Source: Cinclus cinclus
Taxonomy: Eukaryota; Chordata; Aves; Passeriformes; Cinclidae
Length of the DNA: 64,000 nucleotides
Assembly: GCF_963662255.1 (NCBI RefSeq)
Contig: NC_085049.1
Coordinates: 49,484,837-49,548,836 of the forward strand
Direction: 5' to 3'
How positions within the stretch are numbered: the first letter of the stretch is position 1; each line of letters opens with the position of its first letter. This document shows, in pieces, positions 15,401 through 27,500 of the stretch. A model generated the notes under the pieces. That model saw only the letters and a list, made by a program, of their open reading frames with translations, did not search any database and was not told the DNA's origin. Both the position numbers and the translations under genes were made by a program.

Positions 15401-18400
15401 TGGTTTCTGAGGGGAAGGTAGGAGGATGCTATAGGGAGTGGATGACTGCACCTCTGGTTTATAACATACAAGAATAGGTATTTCATTCATTTGTGCTGAG
15501 AAGATGTAAAGTTTTATAGCCTTGTGGACCTACTGAAAAATCATGATTTGTAACGCACTCCCTTTGGATGTCAGTCAGGACCAGTTTTTAATCTGTTCTC
15601 TCCTGGACACAGCAGGAGATTGGTTAAATATGTCTCACCTCATGGAAGTATGTTTTGGAATAAAGATTTGGAGGCTTCTCTGCCTCAATATCTCCCTTTG
15701 AATATATTTTATTCTACATAAAATATTTAGATTTCATAAGCAAGCAAGGAAAATGTTTAGAGTTCTACTGCTCATCTAGAAGGTTGTACATAAACAATTG
15801 TGTTTGTATGAAGTTTGTGGATTTTTCTTTTTCAATTTATTGATCCAGTGGCTCTCTTAAGAAGGTGTAATATATACATAGCACATTGACCTGTGAGATA
15901 TTATAATTTCTGGTTATGCATCTCAGACTTGCACCTTACTTTTTCGTGGAGATACTGTATCTGTAAAATCTCATGTAATCTCCTGATCTCTATGTCTGCC
16001 AGAGTGCTCAGCATCTAAGTTCAGCCTTGGTTTTGCTGGTTGTCTGTGCTCAGACGGACTGGACACTTCATCTGCCCCTGCTGTAGGCCTTGGGGATTTT
16101 TTCAGATGTATCCTGGTCAACAATTCTGAAAAATCTAAAGACTGTAAGGGAGTATTTGGTAGCTGGAGGCCAAGAACCCAGCTCTGCTACTGGGAAACGT
16201 GCTTGTATTAGCACTGTGAAGTGTGAGATGCTTCCAGGGCTTCTCCTTCCTGGAAGTGTCAGCCTGTATCCTCGCAGCAGTGTCTGAGCACCTGCACAGG
16301 AGGGCAGCATGCGTGGGTGACTGCACTGCAGCTGAAGCTGCTGTGAGACACCCTGATGATGTCCATGCATTCATTGTCACACCCTCCCGGTGCATTACAC
16401 CCACCTTCCCTGCTGCACCAAGACAGCATGGTTTCAGGTGAGCTCATGTTCTCTGAGCTGAGTGTCCCTTTCCTATATTTCTTTGGTTTTTTTTTTTAAT
16501 TTTCTTTTTGACAAGATCCTATAAGTGATGTACTTGTACCTCATGCACTTTTGAGTTATCATGATGATCTTTGACTCTATTTTTTAATGAGTTGCTCCCT
16601 TCCTACCACTGCTTCTTTATTTGAACTTACAGGGCTAAAGCCATCTGTAGTATGACTCCATTTAAAGTCAGTGAAAACCACCCAGGATGGATTTGGACCA
16701 CGTATTTGTTTGTGATGTTACAGTTGGTTGCTCTGGTAATGATTATAATGTGTCACAAAGAAAACATTTTGGCCTTTATGCACTGAGCAGAGACAGCAGG
16801 AACATTTTAGTGCTTTAGAACAAAACAAAAAGATTCTTTTTTTGTGCAAATGTTTTCACTTATAAAAACAAATCAAGGAAAGAAGATGAAGAAGATAGCA
16901 TTTAAATTTTTTATTTTCTGATTATGCAAATATTAAGTATATATGAATGATATTATGGTGTACCTGAGTCTGTGATAAACACACCTACCTATTAAATATT
17001 TGTGGGTTTTTTGCTTGCTTTCAAGTGCAAGAGCCCAAATGAAACACTGAGACCATGTGAAGTACATCAGAGCAAGTTCCCTTATGCCAAAAAGGAATGT
17101 TCCATTTTATACAGTGATCTTTTTGCACCTTGTCGCAATGTGGTAAGTTTATTAAATATCCAAGATTGCTGTCATGAAAATAATAAATTTCCAGTAATTA
17201 ATGTCTTCTTGCCAATACCCTCAGTCTGAATGTGAGGATACAGAGTAAAGCCCTGCTAATATCTCTGTGTGGGTGGGCTATATTTATGCAGAGCTTCTTG
17301 TTATTTTCAAGACTGGAATCTAAACATAAAAGTGGTAGATGTGAGTTAGTCGACTGAAAATCAGGTTTCTATTCTCTTTAGGTTTTATTTATACCTTTTA
17401 TCTATATAGGTAGCTAAATTTTATAAACTGTAAATTTGTATAAATTGAGGGATTCTAAAATAAGTGTATGTGTAATGCACCTATGGCTTAGTTCAAATGG
17501 TTTTATTTTGTTAACTGTTCTATATAGAAAGAAATATGTTCCTGCTCTATATAGAAAGAAATATGAGGCAGCAAGATTTCAGCTTCAGAGCTATCAGTAT
17601 TTTTAGTTGTTTGACAGCTTATCATCTGGTTTTATCAAAACTCTGAAGTTTTGTATCCTTTCCCAATACCTGGCTGAGCCTGAGACCTGAGTTAGAAGAA
17701 TGTCCTTAAGTTCAGTCTAGATGAGATGGGGACAACACTATTTTATGTGATAATCTTTTATTCCATTTTAATCCACCCATTATCATTGCAAGACATGCTT
17801 TATACATTTTTCCCTATTTCTAATTTTAGCTTCCCAATGGTATTTAGGTGCTTCTTTACACCTGAGCAAGCAAGAATCACTACATTTCATCTGTCTTTTA
17901 ATTTCTTCATGATTATTAGTAGTAAATGATAGCGTTAGCTGTCTCAGCAGAACCTCCTGACTATCCGGACTGGAACTGAATATCAACATGGTTAGGAATT
18001 TGCCTGTGAAGGAGGTTTCAGTAGCTTAATCCTAGAGATTTATTAATGTTGACTTAAGTTACTATGTAAAGAATTTTTTGAGCATGTGCCTGAGAACATA
18101 GTGATGAGTGTATTTTCAAAGTGGCAAATAATAAATAAAAATGGAACTTTGAGAGTTTTTAAGCAACTGTATTAAATAACAACTTAGATCTTTTCTCTTG
18201 AGCATTCATTTTCTATATCTTATCCATATTGTGATTAGAATTTGCAAATATTATGCCAAAACCTTAGCACAATTATGTTAAAAAAATCTGTGCCAGGTGC
18301 AAAACATGTAATTTAATTAGTAGTCAATTATTTCCACACCTATGTATCTATTCTGTATGGGAGAGTCTGTAAAGCAAACATCTTTCATGGGTTTTTAGAG

Positions 18401-21400
18401 CCTATTAACCAGCATGTGAAAGTACAGCTCCTGCAAAAGTAAAGTGACCTGTCAAGGACGTGTGCAGCTGAGTGGGGAACAGGGTGCCAAGAAAAAAAAG
18501 CCTGAGCAGACACTGACATTGGAGGCATGGAAAGAACAGAAAACATAGATGGGAGTTTCAGATGTGCTTGTTGTTGCTCCTGCTATGTGGGTGGAAGATC
18601 CTGCAGTGCAAGCAGGCAAGCTCCTGTCTGTTGGACAGGTGGCATTGCAGTTCAACTCAGGCTGCAATACAGTTTGCAGGGAGACAAAATCTTGTGTCTC
18701 TGGCTGGCCGCAGCTGATGGATTGCAATTGCCTGGATAAGCACTGAATTCAACAGGGTCTGAACACTTGGAGAAAAAAGGTTCCTCCTCTTAATTCCTGA
18801 ACTCTGCAGGAACTTTGGCCCAAGGCTCCCAGTTTATCACAAGAGCAGGATGCAGCTGACCCATGGAGAGATGCTGTTCTGCAGTCAGGAGAGACAGGTT
18901 GAGATTTCTGGACCCAGTTTCCTGTTTGATGATTCCTACAAAGCTACTACTGCCACTTTCAATAGAGCTAGTTCTCATGTCCCCCCACGTGTCCCCCATG
19001 TCCCCAGTGTTATCCCTGTTTTCAAAACAAGAAAAAGACTGAAAGCACAATAACATCTCTTTGCCCTTGATCCAGCCCCAGCCAGCTTCTAGCGACTGCC
19101 AGCTGAGAAGCTGTCTTCATGTTAGATAAGTACTGCTTTGTTACTGTGGTGGTGTTTCTGTAATTTGACATGTGCCATTTGAGTGCTTTAAAACTGAGCT
19201 AGACCAGAGACTAAACTGAAGAGAAGCATTGCTTTAAACATTTCATGTTTTGAGTAAGAACACTGTTTTGGAAATGTTGCTAAAAATTACCAGAAAAAAA
19301 AATAAAAATATTTAAACTCAAGAAATAGTGTATCATGTGAAACCATGAAATATTGTGATAGGATTTTATAGAATGTGTGTTTCTTATCTAATGAAGTTTT
19401 GTGGGCAAATTATATTAAAATCTTAATAAGTGTAGAAATATATTTTCACCAGTGGTCTTAAGCTTTCTTGTCCTGGGAAAACCCCCCTCTACAAATTATT
19501 ACTTTAATAACTTGGTATTAAAATCAGAGCTCTGATTTTGTTGTTCATGCAAAACTGACAGGATGACTACAGATGGCAGTATTTGCCTTATAAAAGCAGA
19601 ATTGCCAGCTTCAATAACTCTTTAAAATCGATGAGCAGCGTGTGGACAAGCATGTTGGTAATCACTGTTTGCATTTTTCTTTTCGCCTTTAACTTAATTA
19701 TAAGCTAACCATTTGAAGTGTACATTTTTGTAGGATATGCCCAAAATTTGAAAAATATTATTTTTGTGTTTCATTGTTTCAGTCAGACCAGAAGTAAAAC
19801 TTCTGCTGCAACTGGAATTTGTACAGTTCATACAATTAAGTCACCATGTTTTCTTATTTCCCACCCCAGATTGATGTGACTTCTTTTATCAGAAATTGTC
19901 ACACAGACACATGCAACTGCAATCTTGGTGGGGACTGTGACTGTTTGTGTACCAGTATTGCAGCTTATGCCCACAAGTGCTGCCAGCAAGGAGCAGCGAT
20001 TCACTGGCGATCTCCTTCACTCTGTGGTATGTACCTGGGCTGGTCAGAGCTCCTCTCACAGGCATGTCTGACTTTTTTCTGCCCAATTATACAAATATGA
20101 CAGAAGCAGGTGGATAATAAACATAGTTCACATCTCCCAGGCTGTCTCTGTGTTAGCTGTGTCATCCTTATACCCCCAAATCCAAGGTCTTGCTGAAAAG
20201 GGCTGGCTATGCTCAGGGTGTGTTAGTGCAGAGACTGTGGGAAAGGCACTGGTGAATGTCCAATTTTCTGTGTAGGGCTGCAAAGAGACCCAGTATATTA
20301 CCTTTGTTGACAGCAAGAAGGGTTCTGAGCTGTAGAACAATTCTCCTGCGTCAGGTCTGCTGTCACTGAACAAAAATCTAAGAAAATAAAATTGCTGACT
20401 GAAATACCTTGTGGGACATTAAATTTCCTCTCCTGAAAGCAAGCTTTACATTTTAAGTATGAAGATATGAATGGATTATTTTGTTACTTTGTAGTAATAG
20501 TAACAATAATAACAACAACAACAACAATAATAAAAATAACAACAATAATAGTATGCTTGTTTTCTTTTTCTTTTAGCTTATGACTGTGAACATTACAACC
20601 AAGGTATGTACTATTTGCTATTCTCATTATAAAACCATGGTTAATTTATGGGCTTTTTCTTTGACTTGATATATGTAATTTTAACATTGTTTTTATTTTT
20701 AATGAATGAAGGTTAGTGGCCCAGCTGTGTTGAGTGACCCTAGTAATCCTTAATGCCTCCATTAATAACTTCATAATGCTTTGGGGGGGAGGGGGATGTG
20801 GATTGATCCATCATCCTACAGTGTACAGTAGCAGTCAGGGAGAAGCTCTAGAAGGATACTTCCTTGTGTTTGTACTATAAATATCAGAGCTGAGACCTAC
20901 AACATTTGGACTATGATGTGATAGGCTGTGGGATTTTATACACAAGTCTCACAATACTGTGCTGTAAAAAGAACAGTATCTTAGGATGAGAGTGGTATTC
21001 ATTTAACAGAAAGGATTCCTGTGTCATCCCTTCTTATATTTGGATACTGTATACACGCTTTATAGGGAGAAATAGATACTGAAAAGGGAAGCTTGACTAG
21101 TTGTAATGATATGAATCTGACTTATAATGTATCTTTTTGATGACTAAGATGATGTGCATCCTATAATGAGGATCATTACAGAGATGATTTTTTTTCTCCT
21201 CCACCTGTCTGGCCTACTATGGTAGTCTGTAGATCTTGCTAGGTATAGCTGACTACTTTGTAATAGGGAATTTTGTTTTACTCAGAAAGGTTTGAGGACA
21301 TGGCTTTAATATTGAATATCATGACAGTGGTCTTAAAGGTATTTTTTTACATTAATTATTCTATGATTCTATGAAAAAGTAGGAAGGAGTACTGGTTACT

Positions 21401-23655
21401 GGTTTTGGCTTATTTTCTTCATACAGTTAACATTCCTTTAATAATATATTTTGTATCTGTGATGACAGTAGTGTTTTAGCTACTGCTTACACAGATCAAA
21501 GCCTTTCCCAGTTCCATACTCATCCACCAGTAAGCAAGCTGGGGCTGCACGGGAAATTAAAGGGGACAGAGTTGGGACAGCTGACCCCAGCTGACAAAAG
21601 GGATGTTGGAGAACATGCGATATTGAGTTCAGCAATAGAAATTGGAGGGGAAGTTTTCTAGGAGTGACACTGCTTAGGGTTCATCTCGATGTTGGTCAGC
21701 TGATAGCAAAGAATTTTGGCTTTTTCATCACTTTTCTTGCAATTGTTTTCTTTGCTTTCCTTTTATTTTTCCTTATTTCTCTATAAAAGAAACTCAAACC
21801 AAACCATACTGCCTTTATCTCCACCCATGAGTTTTTTTCAGTTCTTCCCCTCTTATTCTTTTGTGAGGAGTGGCGTGAGTGACCAGGTGCATGGTGCTTA
21901 GCTGCCTGCCAAGGTTAAAGTCAAGGACAGTGTTATGCATGTTTCCAATTCCAAGTGGAACCAAGTGGAAAATTAAAACTTTTGTATATTATGTGATGAA
22001 TTTTTTTCTTGTTCTATTTGATTTTTCTTCACTTAGGTCTTGGTGAAGGACCCTATATTTTGGCAAGTTTTGGAGTGAATGACATGATTATAGGGGCTAA
22101 TGTATCCAGCAGAAGGATATTTCCCCTGCCTAGAACTGGAGCACATGGAAATGTGATTTTCAGTTTCATGATAACTCCAGGTCTTTTCAAAGATAAAGAT
22201 TTATGTAAGTGTTCTCAGCAGTTTTGCTAATGGTGAGATATATATCTCAAATTACATGAATGATTTTTGCTGCATCTTCTAAATCTTCTGTAATAGTCTA
22301 GAAATTTTTAGTTATTGGAATAAGTGGCCAATTTCAAAGTGAAGGAGGGATTAAATTTTTTTTTTTTTTTTAATACTAGAAAACCTCACTTCCAGCTTTA
22401 AAGTTGACTTTTCAAAAATTATATATTTAATATATAATAATAATATAATAATATAAAATATCTTTTAGAAATATTACAAAATGCAAGTCAACAGAACTCT
22501 GTGAAAAAAAATCCAATTAGCTTGTATAACTGGAATGGCTGGTGAATCTTACACAAGCATCTAGCAAATATCAACACTGAAGGTCAATGCAGGATATTTT
22601 TATCTCCAGTAAAATTTGGTCTACTTTATGTTTTCACCTTATTTGTTGTTTTTCCTGACCTAGAAAATGTGCAACTCAGAATGATCAGCCTATTTCTGCA
22701 TTGTCAATAAGCAGCATCTCTGAGCAATGTAGAAGGTAGTTTCTTAGGGAACAGCTAATCCTGAGGTCTATGTTTTACTTATCAGAGACTTACCCAAACT
22801 CTAAAACAAAAATAAACGCTTAAGTATTTCTCCTTCTGTATCTTTTTTCTTTCTTCACCTATGTGAAAATTGTGCCAATTAAATCAAGAAAGATTTTTTC
22901 ATTGCTTTCTCAAATAATTTAATTCATTGAAAAAAATCACAAACCCTCAAAAATCAACTTAAAGAAGGGCTTTGTCCACAGAAAAAATTCAAACTATGTT
23001 TACAAACATTTGAATACTTTTTACCATGGGAAAATTAGGTTTTTATATGTGATTTTGAAACAAAAAATACATACAACAGAAGAATTAATTCAATCTTGTC
23101 AAATCCCCATGTAAAGTGGAAGTAAATAATTCATTTTATCTGTGCAGTACACAGATGACTTCCAAATGGAAATGAGGGATGAGATAGTATTCCTCTAAAT
23201 GAAAGAAATTCAAGACTGTATTCAAGTTGAAAATCAAGAATGAAGTCAGTCTTCCTATAAATTCTTCCATTTTCTGAGAATTTTTTCACTTTTGATTTCT
23301 GGCATGGGCAAGTAGAGGTCAAGTCTCTTATTTGGCCATAGATTTTCTTACTGTATTTTTGGTCATGACTGCATATAAAAAAAGCCTGACCTCAATGCTC
23401 TTGCAGTGTGATATTAATTACTAGTGAAATTTTGGCACTGCTAAGCTGAACAGTTGTATAAACTTGAGAAAAACTCCCAAGATATGCAAGTTCCAGTCTG
23501 AGACTGCCTAGGAATAATTTTTGAAGGTTAGTAGCAGTAGGCTGAATGCAATTTTGGTCTAACTGATAAGTTTCCTGGTGGTTCTGGATTATATGGTCAT
23601 TTGAAGTCTCTTTTAGTCCCTGCACTGCATTTCTAACTCTTTTATGTGCAACATA

Positions 23656-23690
<35 letters not shown>

Positions 23691-24517
23691 TGAAAAGCAG
23701 GTTTTTAAAAGGAGATACTTAACAGCCAACATGTAGGATTTAATCTCAATTATAAGTTGTTTTCTGTGCAAATCTCACCATTTAATTTTTTTTCTTCTGT
23801 GGAAGCTCTGTCTCTTGTTTCACTTGAATCTGCTGAAAGACCCAACTACTTTCTGTATGTACATGACAATGAAACCGTTGGGTTGGAGCAGTGGCAGGCA
23901 AGTGCCTCCTTTCAGAGAAGAGCCACCTTCTTCCACCACCAGGGTCTCTGGAGTCCAGGGCTCAGTGCCTTTGAGCTGCATAGTAAAAAAGGCTTCTTCA
24001 TCATTCTCACCTCATCCAGTGTTAAATTGGAAAAGTATGATGATTCAGAAGAATTCAAACATTTCAGCAGCTTTAGGATTGAAGGTACCTTTTGCATAAT
24101 CTCCAAGGATATACATTCTTTTTCTGCTTGCCTTCAGAGCACTTTCTTTCTTGTATTTCATCAGGGATAGTAACAAATATTTTATTCCATTTTTAATTTC
24201 TTTTTCTTCTATTCCATCTCAAAATGCTATTATTTTCTAACTTTTACAGATAAAATGGTGACATAATCTTTGAACTACATTTTCATTGGCTTCCTCTTTC
24301 AAAATGAAAGTCACATGTCACAAAACAATGTGTGTTATTATCTCATTAGTAATCTACAGATATTTATTATTTTAAACAAATTGGGTAATTGTACTGCATC
24401 TGCAACCAACAATATCTTCCCTATGTTTAATTGATATTTTAGGTTTTGAAACAGAATATATTGTAAAAATAAATAGCTGTAAATTTATTGTTTATTGACT
24501 ATAGAATCAATAAAAAC

Positions 24518-24592
<75 letters not shown>

Positions 24593-27500
24593 CAGAACTC
24601 AGTGCTTCTGTGCCTTACAGAAGGATGTGTGAATGGCGATATGAATCTTGTGCTAATCCTTGTTTTAAGACATGTAGTGATCCTGAAGGAATAGCATGTA
24701 AATTTCTTCCTCTGTAAGTAAAATTTATCTAATTTTTCTACTGTATTGGTTTTTTTTGTAATAAGAATACCACATACTTTCTGAAAATTACTGCTGCTGC
24801 AATATCCATTTAGTTTTACTATCCAGATTTCAATATCATTCTTATGAAAAGCAAGTCATATGAAAACATTTGTACCAAGCCTCTCATTTCCCACAGTTTG
24901 TATTCCCATTTATATTCACTTTCCAACACAAGAATAAGAGGGTTTGTATTTAGCCCAGAGGATTAGCTTCTGGTAGTGGTTAAGTAGAAAGCTATTTAAA
25001 TGAAGACTATTTCCTTCTATGGATTTGTAGTTACATCCTAAACAAGCACACCATGATGCTAAAACAACTGCATCTTTCTGGTGTTTATGTCAGAGAGATC
25101 AAAAATGATAGGAATAGTAAGGGAGGAATACGCCCTCTCCTGTAAGAAGAGGGAACTTTATACTGGGAGATGCCCATTGGCGTGAAGGGAGGGATTTCAG
25201 AGGGGTGATGTTAGCTTGGAATTTAATAAACAGATTGCCTGTCTCCGTGGTTCTCTCCTGGTCTCTATGAAACCACAGTAAACTAAAAAGAAAAATGCCT
25301 AAAAGCTTAAGGCACAGTGTAGTGTAAAAGGAAGGATATTTTGGATTTCAGACTCCCTAGACATATGCAATTTATGATTAGTAATACTGATGACTACTTT
25401 TCTCTGTTGGTACTCTTAGCTTTTTCCTTATGGGAGCACTGGTTGTTAATGTCATAATTTTCTTATTGACAAGTCCTCCCGGAATGAAAAAAACGTGGGA
25501 ATATAGTGATTTGTCTGCATTCTTCTGTGTTGAAAAAACACAAGAAAAGGCTTTATGGAGTCAATCTGAATATTTTACTATCTCAAATGAACATATCTGG
25601 ATAAAACAAAAGTCATGTAGACAAGTTCATCATTCTGTGAAAAACCTTTCTGCTTAGGGATCTAAACTTCCACCTGGTTGTGGAAGCAGAATGTTCCAAA
25701 GCTATTACGTTCATCAGTCTATGCAAATAATTACTAATAGTTTAGAAATAGAATTAAGCTGCTCAATAACTTTTTGACCTTGAAATGCCTCAAAATGGTA
25801 TGATCATAACTTCATTGGAAAGTTCTTAGAACTCTGATAAGTCATTCTAATGGTTTGTTTAGACAACGTAAAATAATTTAAAATTAACATATACTTCTAT
25901 TGCGGCTCTAGAATTGACTATGCAATATTTTAAAGGGTTGAAGGATGCATGCCATACTGTCCCAAAAACATGATCCTTGATGAGGTCACACTGAGATGTG
26001 TTTATCCAGAAGACTGTAAGTATTCTTTATTATGTTGATCTACTCTTATAAATTACTCCAGAGATGTCAGGAAAGGATTAATCAAATGTAAATTTTTTAA
26101 AATTAAATGCTTTCTTAGAACAACTTTTTGTTGAAGATTGTCTCTATGAGACATAAACTCCATTCCCAGTCATCCAAAATATAGGTTCTGCATTCAAGCA
26201 AGTTGTATTTTGAGTTGAATTCTCATATTTCTCTAATACTGGGTTATACATATAATCTTTTGTGGCTATGCTATACTCAGAGTAACTATATTTGATATAT
26301 AATGCTGGTGTATCACACATCTGTAAGGGGGAGAGATCGCAAATGAAAGAAATATAGCTGGGGCAAAAAAGTTCAGTCTTTTCAGAGGATGACACAGCAC
26401 TAACGAATTCTTTTAATTTATTTTGTAATTTCTGGTGTGTAAAGATATCACATTATTTGCTTATTTTGTGGGATAAAGTATTGTTTTAACATTAAAATTT
26501 AATTTTAATACATCTTATTTTATTGTACAAATTTTGAATTAAATGAATTATGCTTGATATTTGCTAGTACAAAGTTATCTAGTATACCATCTTCCAAGGA
26601 TGTATTGTACTTATTTAAAATATTTTACTATTTTGTATTTACTGAATTTTCTATGGAATTGCTTTGTTACTTCAAAATTGCCCTGAAAAATAAAGGTTTT
26701 CACCAATAATAAAAAAACTAACTACTTCATTTACAGAGAAAATTAGAAATCATTTTGAGTCTGCTGAGTTCCTCAAAGTCATCAGATGACCTGGAGCTAT
26801 TGGCAAGAACTAATTTGCTAATATTTAAATGGGATTTGATTAGAGATAGATTTGCTATTTTTCTTTACTCATAACTCTTAAAAGACAGTTAAACACACAT
26901 TTTTCCTTTTAGGCATACCTGTGACACCCACAGAACCAGAAACTGGACTGAAACCTTCACTATTAATCTCTCACATGGGTCCTACCACGGAGAGATTTCC
27001 TCAGACACCTCCTGTATTTGTTACTTCAGGGAATAAATCAACTTTCATCAGTGTGACAGACGAAATAACCATGAATGCAAACACAGCTTCAAGGGGAATG
27101 AATGTGTCGTTACAGTCCATTACAGACTTTTATTCATTGGAAGCATCTAGTGAAGCCACCTATTCAACATTTTCATTACCAAGTACAGTGGAGCCTTCTG
27201 ATGTACTTCACAGCACAGTCAGCCCTACTGTCCTTTCCAAACCCGTCCCTTCAACAGATTTTCCACATCTTCTTCAAGCCTCATCAGTCACATAACGTGC
27301 TGCCTTCTCTAATGCATCTTTAATTTACTCATTGCAATAACAACTCCAACAACCCTGCTCAGTGCAAGTCCTATTCCAACAAATTCTGCATTATTAACAC
27401 CCATTTCCCTAGTGGTAGTTCCCTTTTCACTCAAAACATCTCAGCTAGGAACAGTTTGACTTTCCTCAGCACTAACAACTTTATCCTCCAGGGTATCTTT

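Larger units (their letters stand above)
13080..19869 (+). other. OTOGL: OTOGL introns between exons 3 and 6
   Basis: The three introns around exons 4 and 5 hold no recognisable gene. A small tandem duplication (CTATATAGAAAGAAATATG, twice) lies at about 17519-17565. The segments at 16000-16450 and 18450-18750 are GC-richer than their surroundings and have overlapping short open frames on both strands without domain character, so I treat them as non-coding. Confidence 0.5.
20604..23805 (+). other. OTOGL: OTOGL introns flanking exon 8
   Basis: Apart from the CR1-like tail, these introns hold an AT-rich block at about 22420-22460 and a long T run at 23660-23689. No other gene or RNA is visible. 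Confidence 0.5.

Noticed and set aside
16000..16450. Cluster of overlapping open frames on both strands
   Set aside because: Frames overlap in several phases with no shared signature, typical of GC-richer non-coding DNA lacking stops by chance.
18452..18746. Cysteine-containing frames on both strands
   Set aside because: No conserved cysteine spacing of a known domain and no acceptor/donor pair in phase with the OTOGL exons.
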